A DNA stretch of 64,000 bases from Stomoxys calcitrans. Its lineage: Eukaryota > Arthropoda > Insecta > Diptera > Muscidae. Numbering within the stretch: the stretch's first letter is position 1; each line of letters begins with the position of its first letter. Below are positions 1 through 10,786 of this stretch, piece after piece. A program made the translations under genes and the position numbers. Where the stretch lies: the NCBI RefSeq assembly GCF_963082655.1, contig NC_081552.1, positions 69,733,465 to 69,797,464 on the forward strand, in the 5' to 3' direction. Below the pieces are notes generated by a model. That model saw nothing but the letters and a program-made list of their open reading frames with translations, made no database searches and was not told the DNA's origin.

Positions 1-2731
1 ATATTGGTCTAGTCCAAGAATGCCATTTGCGCAGAATCAGGAATGGGAAAATTAATGAATACAACTTTATTTATGATGGCTCGCCATTGGGTGTAGCCAT
101 TCTAGTTAAGAGCAATATAGAGTATAATAGGATTGTGGTTTCAGATCTTGGAATGCACTCTGCCTTTATACAAATCGACTCGCTTTCTAACAACACACAG
201 AAGAAAATCCTTCAGTGCAGCATAGTTACATTCCTTGTAACTATGCTGCGCAGAGACTACAGGCAGATCTTGATAGACTGTTGGATTTACTTTCTAGATA
301 TGATGAGTTCATTTTAGGAGGGGACCTAAATTCTAAAAGTTTATCTTGGGGTGACAGTACTGAGAACTCTATTGGCAAAGTCCTTCAGGCCTGGCTGTTG
401 TTGACCATGCATTGGATGTGGTTCGCCTCTGTGACTCCTCACCCTCATATCCGAATGGTCCATCATTTCTGGACCATTTCCTTGTCAGCCCGAATTTCAT
501 CAATCCATTAGACTTGAATTACAAGGTCTCAACTCTCTCCACTTTTTCGGATCATTTTCCACTCAAGATGGAATTGAGTCTAATCTCATCGGAAATACTT
601 ACAAAATCGCCGCGAATGTACACTTCTTATAAAGACACCAACTGGCACAATTTTCGCAATGATATAGACGTCTCAACATTAAATGTTATGCCACCTGTAA
701 ACAGAAATCTGGAGACTAATGAAATTGATGACTTCATTGCAGAATTCAACAACGTTGTCATTTCTGTTCATGATGCCCATTCGCGAAGAATTCCTCTAAG
801 ACAAGATCATTTTCCACTTTCAAAGAAAGTTAAAAAGTTCTTTAAAATAAAACACAATCGGCAGAAAGATCTCTTTCACAGAACCGGTCATAGACAAAGT
901 CAGGAGTATATTATTCTTTCGAAACAAATACACCATTTCAATAAAAAAGTAAAAAACATCAAGCCAGGACCCACGGCTTTTAAAGAAATCTGCAACATAG
1001 TTGGAAGGTCGAAGTCTTCCCTTTGTCATAGTATTTCGCACGACAACAACCGACCGGAGATTGCTGAAAAATTCCTAGAGTCGTATGAGGCAACCTTTAG
1101 CCAGACAACTCCAGTCATAGATTTTGACTCAAGGGTGGCTGACTTCCTTTCTCCAACACCTCGCCAAATATATACATTCAGCGACAGCTTCTCGACAGTC
1201 CAAAATCCTGATACCCTCCATTTTGCTAGTATCGATAAGATTAAAGGAGTAATCTGCAATATAAACAATAAGAAGTCAAGCGGGGTTGACGGAATTTCTA
1301 ATTTCATCCTTCGACAATTACCTTTGTCGTCTCTGCAGTTCCTAGAATACATTTTTAATAACTGCATAAACTTGGGCTACTTTCCATTGGGGTGGAAAAT
1401 GGCCAATATAATCCCCATAAAGAAGAAGCCAAGCAGCAAAACGGTGGCGGAATATCGGCCTATCTCCCTGCTTTCAAATGTCGGCAAAGTATTTGAGCAT
1501 ATCCTGAAAGAAAAAATTAAAAACGATTTCATTATTAATCCCATTTCAAATTATCAGTTTGGATTCAGAAAATTCCACTCTACACAACATGCACTGTTAA
1601 AATTTCATACGGATATTATTCAAAACCTAAGGGCCCAATCGTGTACAATCGCCATTGCGCTGGACATCGAGAAGGCTTTTGACTCTGCATGTCATTAAGC
1701 AATATTGTACAAAATGGTGGAACTTGATATGAATCCTTACTTAGTAAAGACTCTCAACAGTTTCTTCACAAATCGTCAGTTTACGGTTCAAATTCATGAC
1801 ACAATTTCGTCACAGGGCCAAGCTCTGAGTGTAGTTCCTCAAGGAAGCGTGCTGGCGCCCTTTTTATTTAACCTCCTCTTATACGACTTCCCTCATATCT
1901 GCCAGGACTCACAAGCCATCCTTTATGCTGATGACTGCATGATTTATGCTCATCATTCCTCACCTCAAGAAGCGATAAATATAGCATCAACACATCTTAA
2001 CTTGATAAACGACTTCTACAGAAAATGGGGAATCAAAATAAATGCAGCGAAATCAGAAGCCATCTGCATCATGAATGCCTCGGGAAAATGTCCGAGGAAT
2101 GTAGTACCGGAAAGCAAACGGCTTCATCTCTCGCTGGAGGGCACCAATATTCCATTTAAAACGTCAATTAAGTACCTAGGCATTAACTTCGGCAACCTAA
2201 TGAAGTTTAATAAACACGCAAGGGCCACTCTACAAAAGGCAAAAAAAAATAGCAGGGTACTTTTCATCCCTATTTAACAGCAAGTACTTACCACAAAATA
2301 CCAAACTGCTTTTATATAAAGTGGCCATCAGGTCTGTGCTGCTTTATGGATTCCCAATTTGGTTCTCCATCTCACCAGTAGTTGCTATGGAGATGGAAAT
2401 CTTTGAACGCAAAGTCCTGAGAAAATGCGTCAACAAAAACTACCAGAATCTAACGAAAAGATACTCCAACGCTTCCATATATAATGCTGCAAATATCCAA
2501 CCACTCTGCGAATATGCGATGCATCACCTAAAAAGTTTCAGTGAGAAACTTTTAAACCACGAAAACTCACTTTTGTCCGATGTTTTTAATGCAGAGAAAA
2601 ACATACGCTGGTCTGAATCTACTTGCTTGTCGCCAATTGCCATTCTTAACGAAAATATTAGCCATAATACAGATCAAAACGCCTTGCCACAATTTTACGT
2701 AAAGACGTCGCCCGGCTCACATAGGGGCTAA
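1..2731 (+). pseudogene. Decayed non-LTR retrotransposon (LINE), Jockey superclade, endonuclease-RT protein; 5' end outside the window
   Basis: Reading frames in three phases together give an AP-endonuclease/reverse transcriptase ORF2. The endonuclease C-terminal part appears around 300-500 (motif GGDLNSKSLSWGD). The RT fingers follow at 1230-1700 (KKSSGVDGIS, YRPISLLSNVGKVFEH, FGFRKFHST, LDIEKAFDS), then the palm (PQGSVLAPFLFNL, YADDCMIYA near 1924) and thumb (IKYLGINFG). The C-terminal region runs to 2731. No RNase H domain is visible, which fits the Jockey rather than the I/LOA group. It is broken by frameshifts near 240, 420 and 2276 and by an in-frame TAA at 1696-1698, just after the first RT catalytic Asp. 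It cannot encode a working protein. Clade placement is by motif memory only. Confidence 0.85.
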
Positions 2732-3331
2732 TGGGGAAAATGTAATATTATATACCTCTTTTCTTTATTCATATTTTAATATGTATTTTACGAACCACAT
2801 TCACCTAGTTTTTGTAGTTTAATTTCACTTATGTACCTGTGATTAGAGGACGACTCTTATTTTTTTTTCCTTTAATCTATTAATTATTATTCTTTAATAT
2901 TAAGCCGCAGACAATAATTATTACTTATTTACACATCTCGCCTGTGATATCGTGCTTTGCACATTCATTAATGAAAACATGTGCTGTGTTTTAATACATG
3001 TATAATCGTATACATACGTCATAGTCTCTGTGTTAACAGACTCGTTGTTATTTATCATAAGTGTTATCTAGTTGTAGTTGTATTATTTATTTTAACAGAC
3101 ACTTAGCTTTGAATGAAAATGTTAAGGCCGCGAGCAAGCCTTGTCTCACTCAATCTCATTGTATGTTCATACATGTATACTCTCTCAAATAGCAAGAAGC
3201 TTATATACAACATAATCGAAATTTAGAACAAGACATATATAGTTCTAAGGTTTAGCTGTTAACCGTTCTTTAAGCATTTAATGTCGAAGTAAGAAGAAGA
3301 CTCAATAAAGAATTTACTTTACTTTACTTTT
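2732..3331 (+). repeat. 3' UTR and pentanucleotide tail of the LINE at the window start
   Basis: This is AT-rich, non-coding sequence after the LINE stop. It holds an AATAAA-type signal at about 3303 and ends in about three copies of TTTAC at 3313-3331, abutting a SINE fragment. A short microsatellite tail instead of poly(A) is common in several LINE lineages. The 3' boundary is set by where SINE homology begins. Confidence 0.6.
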
Positions 3332-3505
3332 AAAGCTCAATGATAAGGGACCTCCTTTTTATAGCCGAGTCCTCTTTTGGATGAAGTTTTTACTTCGCAT
3401 AGAACCTCACAAATGTGGGGTAACCGCCGCTGAAAATTTATTCTAATGTTCTCGCGAAACCCAGGCGTTGAGCGTTATAGGTCGGCATGCGCTACGGTGC
3501 CCTCC
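3332..3505 (-). repeat. tRNA-derived SINE fragment (copy 4), lacking its 3' tail
   Basis: On the minus strand this matches the SINE copies at 21955 and 29324: the tRNA-like head (gaggg..ccgtagcg near 3505), then the body, ending in the 'ccttatcattgagctt' block at 3332. The last ~80 bp found in other copies (the 'agtttgcccctgttcc' block) are missing. The box B region is degenerate. Confidence 0.7.
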
Positions 3506-3657
3506 AACATACATCAGCTAGCCTAAAAACGAAGTTAGCGTTACTGAAACCGAATTTAACTAGCTTATCTATAAAATAATTAAGCTGATATGTAATGGTT
3601 TCAAGTTAATCCAAAGTGCAAGCGGCAAAAACAAGAACCAAGCTGAATTGAGCTGAA

Positions 3658-3696
3658 TATATAATAAATTAACATTGGAAAAATAAATTTTCAGAT
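3658..3696 (+). promoter_or_regulatory. Putative core promoter (TATA box plus Inr) of the peritrophin gene
   Basis: TATATAATA lies at 3658-3666 and TCAGAT, close to the insect Inr consensus TCAKTY, at 3691-3696. The A at 3693 would be +1, about 30 nt after the TATA box, giving a 5' UTR of about 46 nt. The alternative is that 'ttttcag' at 3688-3694 is a 3' splice site with a leader exon further upstream. Confidence 0.45.
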
Positions 3697-3738
3697 GTGC
3701 TGCAATAAAACTGAACTAATTTAGCCGCTCTAAAATTA

Positions 3739-4773
3739 ATGTCTATTGTTAATCCACCAATATTTCTTTTCTTGCCCATAATAGCTCTTATTTACTGCCT
3801 TCCATTGCTACTGGTGGTGTGCGCTCCTCGCACTATCTATGCGGATGATGAGGAATATACCGATCTTTGCCGTTTGTTTAAGGACAATATGAAAATAAGT
3901 GTCCCCGGATCATGCAACAAATATATTCAATGTCAAAGCGATGGCATGGGTGAAGTACTGTCTTGCCCCAACACATTCGATGTCAAAGGTCAGACTTGCG
4001 TTGACACTGTGTCCAGCAACACTTTGTGCAACAATCGCTGTGAGGGAAAGTCCGGAGTATGGGTTGCCGATCCCACAACCTGTCATGGTTTCTTCTATTG
4101 CGCCAATAGTGTTCCCTATTGGAGTCATTGCGCAGATGGTTTGCACTTCGATGAGAATTCCCAAATGTGCATACATGAGACTTCCTCATCGTGTGTGGAT
4201 GTGGCTAATATTTGTCACCTGGTTCCGGATAAAACCAAATTCCGTGACGAAACCAATTGTGCCTCTTACTATGAGTGTTCAAGCAACAAACACAGCCGCA
4301 AATCTTGCAGTAAAACTTATTTTGATGTACAGACACAGGCTTGCGTGGACAAGGCTAAGGTGGCTTGCACTGCCCATCCCATACCGAGTGGTTTGTGTTT
4401 GGTAAAGAAAAAACCCTTCGTGGGATATAAATCTGATCAGGCCACCTGTCGCGGTTTCTTCTATTGCAAAGATCTGGGCGCCGTAGAGGATCTTGAACCC
4501 ATATGGAGTCAATGTCCCGTGGGCAAATTTTTCAGTGAGGACGCACAGGGCTGTGTGAACCCAGTCAATGCAAAATGCGCTTACAACCGATGTGAGGGAC
4601 GTGGCGATCTCATGGTCTCCAGTGCCAACAATAATTGCCACAATTATCTAATATGCGAAAATGGATTCGTGGCAGAAGAACGCACCTGTGCCAAAGATTA
4701 CTTTTTTGATGAAATGTACCAGGCATGTGTTCCGGACATAATCTACTATGAATGTTGTGATATTAAAACATAA
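3739..4773 (+). CDS. Peritrophin-44-like secreted chitin-binding protein, five CBM14 domains
   Basis: Intact 344-residue ORF. An N-terminal hydrophobic segment (about residues 8-30) is a likely signal peptide. Five peritrophin-A/CBM14 domains follow, each with six cysteines in the family spacing: C44-C97, C101-C152, C159-C210, C220-C280 and C285-C339/340. Aromatic motifs such as CHGFFYC and CRGFFYC are typical of the chitin-binding face. Proteins of this type are secreted by midgut cells and bind chitin in the peritrophic matrix. Five domains and this length match peritrophin-44 of calyptrate flies. The start is the first ATG in frame, followed directly by the hydrophobic segment, and sits 46 nt after the predicted Inr. 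No intron is needed. It is the only complete host gene seen here, between a SINE fragment and a tandem repeat element. Tissue and stage of expression cannot be read from sequence. Confidence 0.93.
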   Translation: MSIVNPPIFLFLPIIALIYCLPLLLVVCAPRTIYADDEEYTDLCRLFKDNMKISVPGSCNKYIQCQSDGMGEVLSCPNTFDVKGQTCVDTVSSNTLCNNRCEGKSGVWVADPTTCHGFFYCANSVPYWSHCADGLHFDENSQMCIHETSSSCVDVANICHLVPDKTKFRDETNCASYYECSSNKHSRKSCSKTYFDVQTQACVDKAKVACTAHPIPSGLCLVKKKPFVGYKSDQATCRGFFYCKDLGAVEDLEPIWSQCPVGKFFSEDAQGCVNPVNAKCAYNRCEGRGDLMVSSANNNCHNYLICENGFVAEERTCAKDYFFDEMYQACVPDIIYYECCDIKT

Positions 4774-4784
4774 ACAAACTTCAT

Positions 4785-4795
4785 AATAAAATAAA
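4785..4795 (+). terminator. Poly(A) signals of the peritrophin gene
   Basis: Two overlapping AATAAA hexamers (4785-4790 and 4790-4795) start 12 nt after the stop codon. A third 'gaataaat' occurs near 4866. The close spacing to the stop suggests a very short 3' UTR. Confidence 0.6.
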
Positions 4796-5040
4796 ACTAA
4801 TCCTTATTTACTATGTAAATGTTATTAAACCAATTGAAACAATCCTATGTTTGACATTTTGAATTGAATAAATACGAGTTGTAGGCAAAATCACCCTTAT
4901 ACACTCAGAAAAAAGTGGTTCATAGAATTGAATAAAAAAACTTATACCAATTCGGATACATTTTGCGTAAAATAGTTAGTTAGTTAGTTGCAAATAATTC
5001 ATAAACTTGAATTTGGTAAGAAATTTTACTAAACCGAATT
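4796..5040. other. Intergenic, no gene seen
   Basis: AT-rich sequence with a short (GTTA)n run near 4977-4990. No ORF or recognisable repeat body. Confidence 0.5.
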
Positions 5041-6231
5041 AGACAATTAAAGAGATTTTAGTGAAATACCATGCTACGAAAATAGTATATCGCTTGACTA
5101 ACGTTTAACAATATAAGTACCTTTATCTGAATCCCATATGATCTTTATGGGTATACGAATTAAGGATTGGATGTAAGGTGTACTCGATTCTTAAAATAAT
5201 TTATTTCAGCCAGATATTCTCATGTTTTCTCTAATTTAGGGGTGTTTTCGAAGGTGAGGTGGTCCCCCAGACACTTGGTCCTGAAAAAATATCAGCATCG
5301 TGCTCTCCTTTCAAATACCATTTATTTAAACCCCATATTGCCATTGGTTAAGGGGAGTTTTCACGATGAGGCGTCCCCCAAACACATGGCCCCAAAATAG
5401 GTTATCAAATTCGTTTTCAAATCTCAAATACCTTTCATTTGAGCCACATATTGGTATGGTCGAAAAATTTTTACCCTAAATACATGGTCCTAAATTTGGA
5501 CATCAAATTCGTATTCTACTCCCAAATACCTTTATTTGAGCCCCATATAGCGATGGTCACTAAAAAATTGCTGCTTGTGGGGTATTTTGGGAAAGGGGTA
5601 AACCCCCAGGAAATTGGACCCGAAAGTGGGTATCAATTCTTGCTCTACCCCCAAAATCTTTCATTTAAGCTCCACATTAACATGGACGGTAAATATGCCC
5701 GATTTAGCGATGTTTTGGTGATTGGGGTGGTCGCCTTAACTCTAAACCCGGAAAATATATCAGCAATGTGCTCTATTCTCTCATATCTATATATCATATA
5801 TTTGAACCCCATATTGTCATTGGCCGCAAAATTGCATATCAAATTCGTTTTCTAATCTCATTTAAACTCCTTATTGCAAAAGTCAGCAAATTCGGTTTGG
5901 GGTATTGGCCCTAAAAACTATAAATATTTAGTTCCACTCTCTTTAGGACCCAAATTGTCTTGGTGAGTAAATACGTCCTATTTGGGGTTTGTTATGGTGG
6001 TGGGACGTCCCCTGGACAGTTGGTCCCTAATGTTGATATCAGATACGTGGTCTATTCTCAAATACCTTTAGTTTGAGCCCCATATTTCCGTAGTCGGCAA
6101 ACATGGCCGGCTTGGGGGGTGTTTTGGGAGATGGGCGGCCACTCAGTGAATTTGCCTTGAAAATATATATCGGATTCGTGTTCTACTCTAAAAATCCTCT
6201 TATTTGAGCCTCATATTGCAATAGTCAGCAA

Positions 6232-6234
<3 letters not shown>
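5041..6234 (+). repeat. GC-rich tandem-monomer repeat element (family B), copy 1, left part
   Basis: A non-coding repeat made of diverged monomers of about 130-170 bp, each with 'gagccccatatt', 'ttgggg(t)gttttgggg', a C-rich run and 'cttggtcc'. The same head sequence ('gcttgactaa..caatataagt') occurs at 30545 and the same body at 29265-31975, 42195-43087 and 47411-47980. It is interrupted at 6234 by a LINE and resumes at 10051. Short ORFs in it are incidental. Superfamily unresolved; a Helitron-like non-autonomous element is possible. Confidence 0.7.

Positions 6235-6263
<29 letters not shown>
6235..6263 (-). repeat. Poly(A) tail of LINE 1
   Basis: Uninterrupted T run on the plus strand, preceded in sense orientation by 'aataaaatgttaaact'. 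It marks the 3' end of the insertion. Confidence 0.85.
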
Positions 6264-6265
<2 letters not shown>

Positions 6266-6450
6266 TTTAACATTTTATTATTGAAATTCATAACTTCAAG
6301 ATACATTTAGCAATTTCTCCTCGCGAAGCTGAGCTTGTTTGCAAGGACGAAAAAAAAAAAAAAAGTATATAGAATATAAAAAGTTGCATTATTATGTTTG
6401 TTAAAAATATTACTAATTAATAAATTAATGAATAATGGTTATGGTTATCT

Positions 6451-9400
6451 TCATTGCGATGCGATTAGAACCCTTTTGATTTCTTTTTTACGCTTCTTTT
6501 GGCTGGTTATGGTGATGATATCCGATGGCATTGCATTCCAGGTATTTGGCAGTTGATAGTTGAGGGCATTTTTTCCGTATTTTGTTCTAATTTTTGGCGT
6601 TTTAAATAGTGATTTTGATTTTCTTCTTGTGTTGTATGTGTGGTTAATGGGTTTCAGCAGATTTATATCATCGAACTCATTCATTATCACAGATTTATAA
6701 AGATTTGTTACGTTTAAAATGTTATGTTGTTTTAGAAAGTTCGAGACCATTTCTGGTGAAAATTCATAGTGTTGGTTTTGATTTTGTGTATATTGAGTGT
6801 TTCTATGTGTTATAGTATTTAAGATATTGCTGTTTTCTTTGTGCGATTTGTTTCTCATTAAGGTTTTTATTAGTCTTTTTTGAGTTTTTTGTATAATTTT
6901 AATGTGACTTGAGGTTCCAAAGGCCGTTATGCCGTGTCTGATATGCGATTCACCCAGTGTAAAGTATACTTGTTTAGTTATGGAGAGTGGTGCGCAGTTA
7001 TTCAAATGGTACAATATATAGGATGTTGAACGGAGTTTATTGTTTAGCAAGTTTATGTGTGTTTTCCAATTGAAGTTTCGGTCAACTGTTACGCCTAAGT
7101 ATTTATACGTGTCCACAGCTTCAAGAAATTGATCACATTTTCCATTACACATTTCATATGTAGATTTATTGTCATGTAGACAATCGTAGTTATGGAATTT
7201 TATTTGTATATTTGAAGATTTTAGATGTGGTTGGCGAATATGCATAACTTTAGATTTGTTTGCATTGATTATCAGACCATTGTCGTGACACCATCTTGAT
7301 ATAACATTGAACTCAGATTGCAAGATTTTTACAGCTTCTGATGGGTCCTTGTGACGCACAACAATGGCTGTATCATCTGCATATGCAAATGTTTCACCGT
7401 TTGTCGTGACGTTTATTAATTCATTTGCATATATTAGATACAGTATGGGTCCAAGTTTTGAACCCTGCGGTACACCGTAATTGGATTGCATTTCACTGCT
7501 ATAATTGGCATCAATTTTAACTTTGAACGTTCTTTTATGTAAATATTCATTGAACCACTTTAGGCATTGTCCTCGTATTCCATTTCTTTCCAACACACTT
7601 AAAAGGTTTGAATGGGGTAGGGTATCAAATGCTTTACTAAAGTCTATAAACAATACTAAACAGTTCATATTATTATCTAGTTGTTGATTTATATACGACG
7701 AGAAATGACCTAACAGTTTATTTATATTTTTGCCTTTTTGGAAACCATACTGTTGTCTGTTGATGATACCATATTTATTCAAAAAACCGTTTAATCTTCT
7801 CACTATTACTTCTTCTAGTATTTTTTCAAATAATGGCAGTATTGAAATAGGCCTGTAATTATTATAGTCTGATTTTGTGCCGGATTTGTAAATAGGTCTG
7901 ACTATTGACGTTTTAAGATCAGAAGGAACTATTCCTTCATCAATACTCGAGTTAATAAGTGAGGTTATTACAGGGGTAAGTTTTCTCGCATTGTTTTTTA
8001 TATCTATAGGCCTTATTCCATCAACTCCTGCTCCTTTGTTGACATTCAGAGTTCTGAGAATGTTGGAAATTTCAGCTTCATCCGTATTTTCAAGAAATAT
8101 TGTGTTTTGAACAATACGTGGAGTTTGAATTAATGTTTTTATTTCGCATTTGTGGATAATATTATTTACGTTTTCCTTAAATTTAACTGCGAAGTTTTCT
8201 GTTATAGTTTTTAGGTCTGCTGATTTAAAGTTTTTCTTTATAACATCGTCTACATTATCAGTCTTTTTTCCAATAATGTCGTTTATAAGGCACCAAGTTC
8301 CTCTTATATTGTTTCTATTTTTTTCAAATTCTCTTCTTCTATATTCGTTTTTTGCGTTATTTATGATTACATTTAATTTATTGTTAAAAAATTTGTATTC
8401 TTTTTCTTTCTGTGTATTGTTTTTGCTTTTCTTATAGCTTTGGTATAATTTATTTCTCACATCACAGTACTTTATAATTTGATCGTTTAGCCATGGAAAG
8501 TCGTTTCTTTGTTTAAGTTTTCTTTTGTTTTGTTTTGATTTATTGTAGATTTCGTGAAATGTTTTGCATACAATTTGATATTTTTCTTCGCAAGTATTAT
8601 TTTGGTTTAAAACGATGTCCCAGCTTGTGTTGTTTATAAACCAATTTAATTTGCGTTTATCAATGCTAACTTTAACTTTATTTTCTTGGTTTGATTTCTC
8701 ACAGTGTATATTACTAGAAACATGTTGATCTTTTGTGTTTTTTTTGTTTGTGTATTTAAGGCAACCGAAAATGGCATAGTGATCAGAGAGAATACTTCTA
8801 ATGACGAAGGCCTGAGCGGTCGTTATTTTGTTTGTTCGGACATACATATGATCAATGCATGATCCATTACCTTTGCCAGCGTCCCTCGTTATTGTGTTCA
8901 CCTCACATTGTAGTCCATTTGCGGACATCATGTCTCGATACAAAGCAGTTGATTTGTCTTTCTCTTTGGCTATATTAATATTCATATCTCCTACAACCAG
9001 TAACACTTTTCCTTTATTTATTAAGTTCATGTTTAGTTCAAGTTCGTTTATGAAATCTTTTACATTTAGAGAAGGTGGCCGATATATGGGCATAAGTATA
9101 ATAGGGATTTTTTCTATACACATCTCAAGGGCTAATGACTCAAAGCTCTTTGTATTTAATAATTTTACGGTAAAGTTTATATCGTTTCGCATGTAAACTG
9201 CTATTCCTCCACCTTTATTTTTGCGGTTTAGAAACACACCATTAAAGTTTTGGATTGTGTATAGGCAGTTTTCTTCGTCCATTATGTTGGTTTCAACTAG
9301 TATGATTAATTTCACTTTATCTAATATTTTATTTATATCTGTTAAAAAGGCGTTGAAATTTTTTCTTAGAGACCTAATGTTCAGATATATGAAATTCATT

Positions 9401-9474
9401 TGGTACCTATGTAATTCATTTAATTCATTTATTTCATTAAAGCTGTTTAATGTTTGGGTTTTGCTGTCTTTCAT
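6451..9474 (-). CDS. LINE 1 ORF2: AP endonuclease-reverse transcriptase, intact
   Basis: 1007 residues without a break. The N-terminal AP-like endonuclease (about 27-245) has all expected motifs: YLNIRSLR, VETNI, RNKGGGIAVY, GDMNINI near residue 161, CIDHMY, and SDHY near 231. The central RT (about 480-770) has NKGAGVDGIRP, YRPISILPLFEKILEE, QYGFQKGKN, FIDFSKAFDTL, GVPQGSKLGPILYLIYANE and FAYADD near 698, then YKYLGVTVD in the thumb. No RNase H domain follows. The protein would nick target DNA and prime reverse transcription of its own RNA. All catalytic motifs are present, so this copy could still supply enzyme in trans even though its ORF1 is truncated. It starts at the first ATG of the frame, 136 bp after ORF1. 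Confidence 0.9.
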   Translation of the reverse strand: MKDSKTQTLNSFNEINELNELHRYQMNFIYLNIRSLRKNFNAFLTDINKILDKVKLIILVETNIMDEENCLYTIQNFNGVFLNRKNKGGGIAVYMRNDINFTVKLLNTKSFESLALEMCIEKIPIILMPIYRPPSLNVKDFINELELNMNLINKGKVLLVVGDMNINIAKEKDKSTALYRDMMSANGLQCEVNTITRDAGKGNGSCIDHMYVRTNKITTAQAFVIRSILSDHYAIFGCLKYTNKKNTKDQHVSSNIHCEKSNQENKVKVSIDKRKLNWFINNTSWDIVLNQNNTCEEKYQIVCKTFHEIYNKSKQNKRKLKQRNDFPWLNDQIIKYCDVRNKLYQSYKKSKNNTQKEKEYKFFNNKLNVIINNAKNEYRRREFEKNRNNIRGTWCLINDIIGKKTDNVDDVIKKNFKSADLKTITENFAVKFKENVNNIIHKCEIKTLIQTPRIVQNTIFLENTDEAEISNILRTLNVNKGAGVDGIRPIDIKNNARKLTPVITSLINSSIDEGIVPSDLKTSIVRPIYKSGTKSDYNNYRPISILPLFEKILEEVIVRRLNGFLNKYGIINRQQYGFQKGKNINKLLGHFSSYINQQLDNNMNCLVLFIDFSKAFDTLPHSNLLSVLERNGIRGQCLKWFNEYLHKRTFKVKIDANYSSEMQSNYGVPQGSKLGPILYLIYANELINVTTNGETFAYADDTAIVVRHKDPSEAVKILQSEFNVISRWCHDNGLIINANKSKVMHIRQPHLKSSNIQIKFHNYDCLHDNKSTYEMCNGKCDQFLEAVDTYKYLGVTVDRNFNWKTHINLLNNKLRSTSYILYHLNNCAPLSITKQVYFTLGESHIRHGITAFGTSSHIKIIQKTQKRLIKTLMRNKSHKENSNILNTITHRNTQYTQNQNQHYEFSPEMVSNFLKQHNILNVTNLYKSVIMNEFDDINLLKPINHTYNTRRKSKSLFKTPKIRTKYGKNALNYQLPNTWNAMPSDIITITSQKKRKKEIKRVLIASQ

Positions 9475-9610
9475 TTTTTTATTTTTTTTTTTCTATTTTA
9501 TTAAATTTGGCTGACCAATCCTATGAATGTGGCCGAAGAAAAAGTCACTATCTTTTTGTTTGCTTTTATGTATTTTGATTTTTTGATTATTTAATATTTT
9601 AATATATTTT

Positions 9611-10050
9611 TTAAATCATTTTTTCTACATCCGATTCCGATATAATTTTTAACATTGATTCATTTTCCTGTTTTTTCGCATAAATTTCGCCATCCTTTAC
9701 CCAGACAAATCTCCAATTCACATCTCTGGCTTTCTTTTTTGCTAACCAAAGCAATCGATTTTTGTGTGCCGTCAATTGATCGTTGACATAGATATATTTA
9801 TTGTTTTTACCGTCTCCATCATCTTTGTTTATATCTGCTGCTTCTAGTCTATGACCTTTGATGTTGGCCATCAATTCCTTTTTTTTCCTCATTGTGCAGA
9901 ATTCTACCACGATCTTCTTTTTATTTTTGGTTCGATATACGTTATCTATGTCGCTTTCTTCAATATTCACACTTGCTTTTCCAGCAACTAGTTGAACAAT
10001 TTCATTTACGTTTATATCTTCGTTTTGTATGTTATTTATTTCTATGTTTT
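9611..10050 (-). CDS. LINE 1 ORF1, partial (N-terminus missing): FP25K-like C-terminal domain
   Basis: The frame is open from the junction at about 10050 to a stop at 9611 (about 146 codons). The centre and C-terminus contain YIYVNDQLTAHKNRLL, WRFVWVKDGEIYAKK and a basic stretch. This matches the FP-type C-terminal domain found in ORF1 proteins of some CR1-group LINEs, where ORF1 binds RNA. A GTG-initiated reading from 9970 is possible but is only the remainder of the truncated ORF. Family call is from pattern recognition and is moderately sure. Confidence 0.6.
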
Positions 10051-10786
10051 AGGTTGGTGTTGTGGGGGTGGGGTGGCCCAATAGACACTTTTCCCGAATA
10101 TTGATAGCAAATTCTTGCTCTACTCCCGAAGAACTTTCATTTGAGCCCCTATATTGCTATGGTCGTAAATTTGCCCCCTTTGGTGAATGTTTTTGGGGAC
10201 AGGCGGCCCCCCAAATACTTGGTCCCATATTTGGATATCAGAATCTAATTCGACACTCAAATACCTTTTGTCTAAGCCCCATATTCCCACCGTCAGTAAA
10301 TAAGTTCTTTTTGGGGGATGTTTTGGGGAAGGGGTGGACCCCCAGAAACGTCGCAACACATTTGGATATCAGATTCGTATTCTACTCGCAAATACCTTTC
10401 ATTTGAGTCCAACAATTGGATATCAGATACGTTTTCTTATCCTTAATACGTTTCATTTGAGTATGATATTGTCGGGATTGGTTGAAATATATCTTTGGTA
10501 AGAATAAGGGTGGGGCGGCCCCCCTAGGTACCCCATCCGAAATTTGGATATCAAATTTGTATTTTTAGGGTATGAGGTATGAGAGCACACAAAATTTCGA
10601 TTAAATCGCACCACCCATCTCCGAGATCTGAAGTTTCTGAAAATTAGGTTAAGGGGGAGGGTCCGCCCCCCCCCTCCTCAGATATAAACAAAATTTAGTA
10701 CCCTATTTTCACCACGGGATCATTATGCACCATCTGTGAAAATTTGAAGAAAATCAGATCAGCCGTTTCTGAGTCTATAAGGAACA
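10051..10786 (+). repeat. Repeat B copy 1, right part
   Basis: Continuation of the 5041-6234 element after LINE 1. It has further 'gagcccc..atattgctatgg' monomers. The 3' terminal block 'gatcattatgcaccatctg', 'agccgtttctgagtctataagg' at 10719-10785 is shared with 31866-31930. It runs directly into an (AAAC)n array. Confidence 0.7.

Larger units (their letters stand above)
6235..10050 (-). mobile_element. LINE 1: CR1/Jockey-group non-LTR retrotransposon with intact ORF2, 5'-truncated in ORF1
   Basis: Minus-strand element with a 29-nt poly(A) tail (T run at 6235-6263), an upstream AATAAA-like signal, an intact EN-RT ORF and a partial ORF1. ORF1 is open right up to the junction at about 10050, where repeat-B sequence resumes, so the copy is 5'-truncated by insertion. 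It sits inside repeat B (5041-6234 and 10051-10786). I could not define a target duplication. LINE 2 (12014-18431) is a diverged relative. Confidence 0.88.

Noticed and set aside
3899..4641. Overlapping ORFs in other frames of the peritrophin gene
   Set aside because: Shadows; only the 3739 frame has a signal peptide and cysteine spacing.
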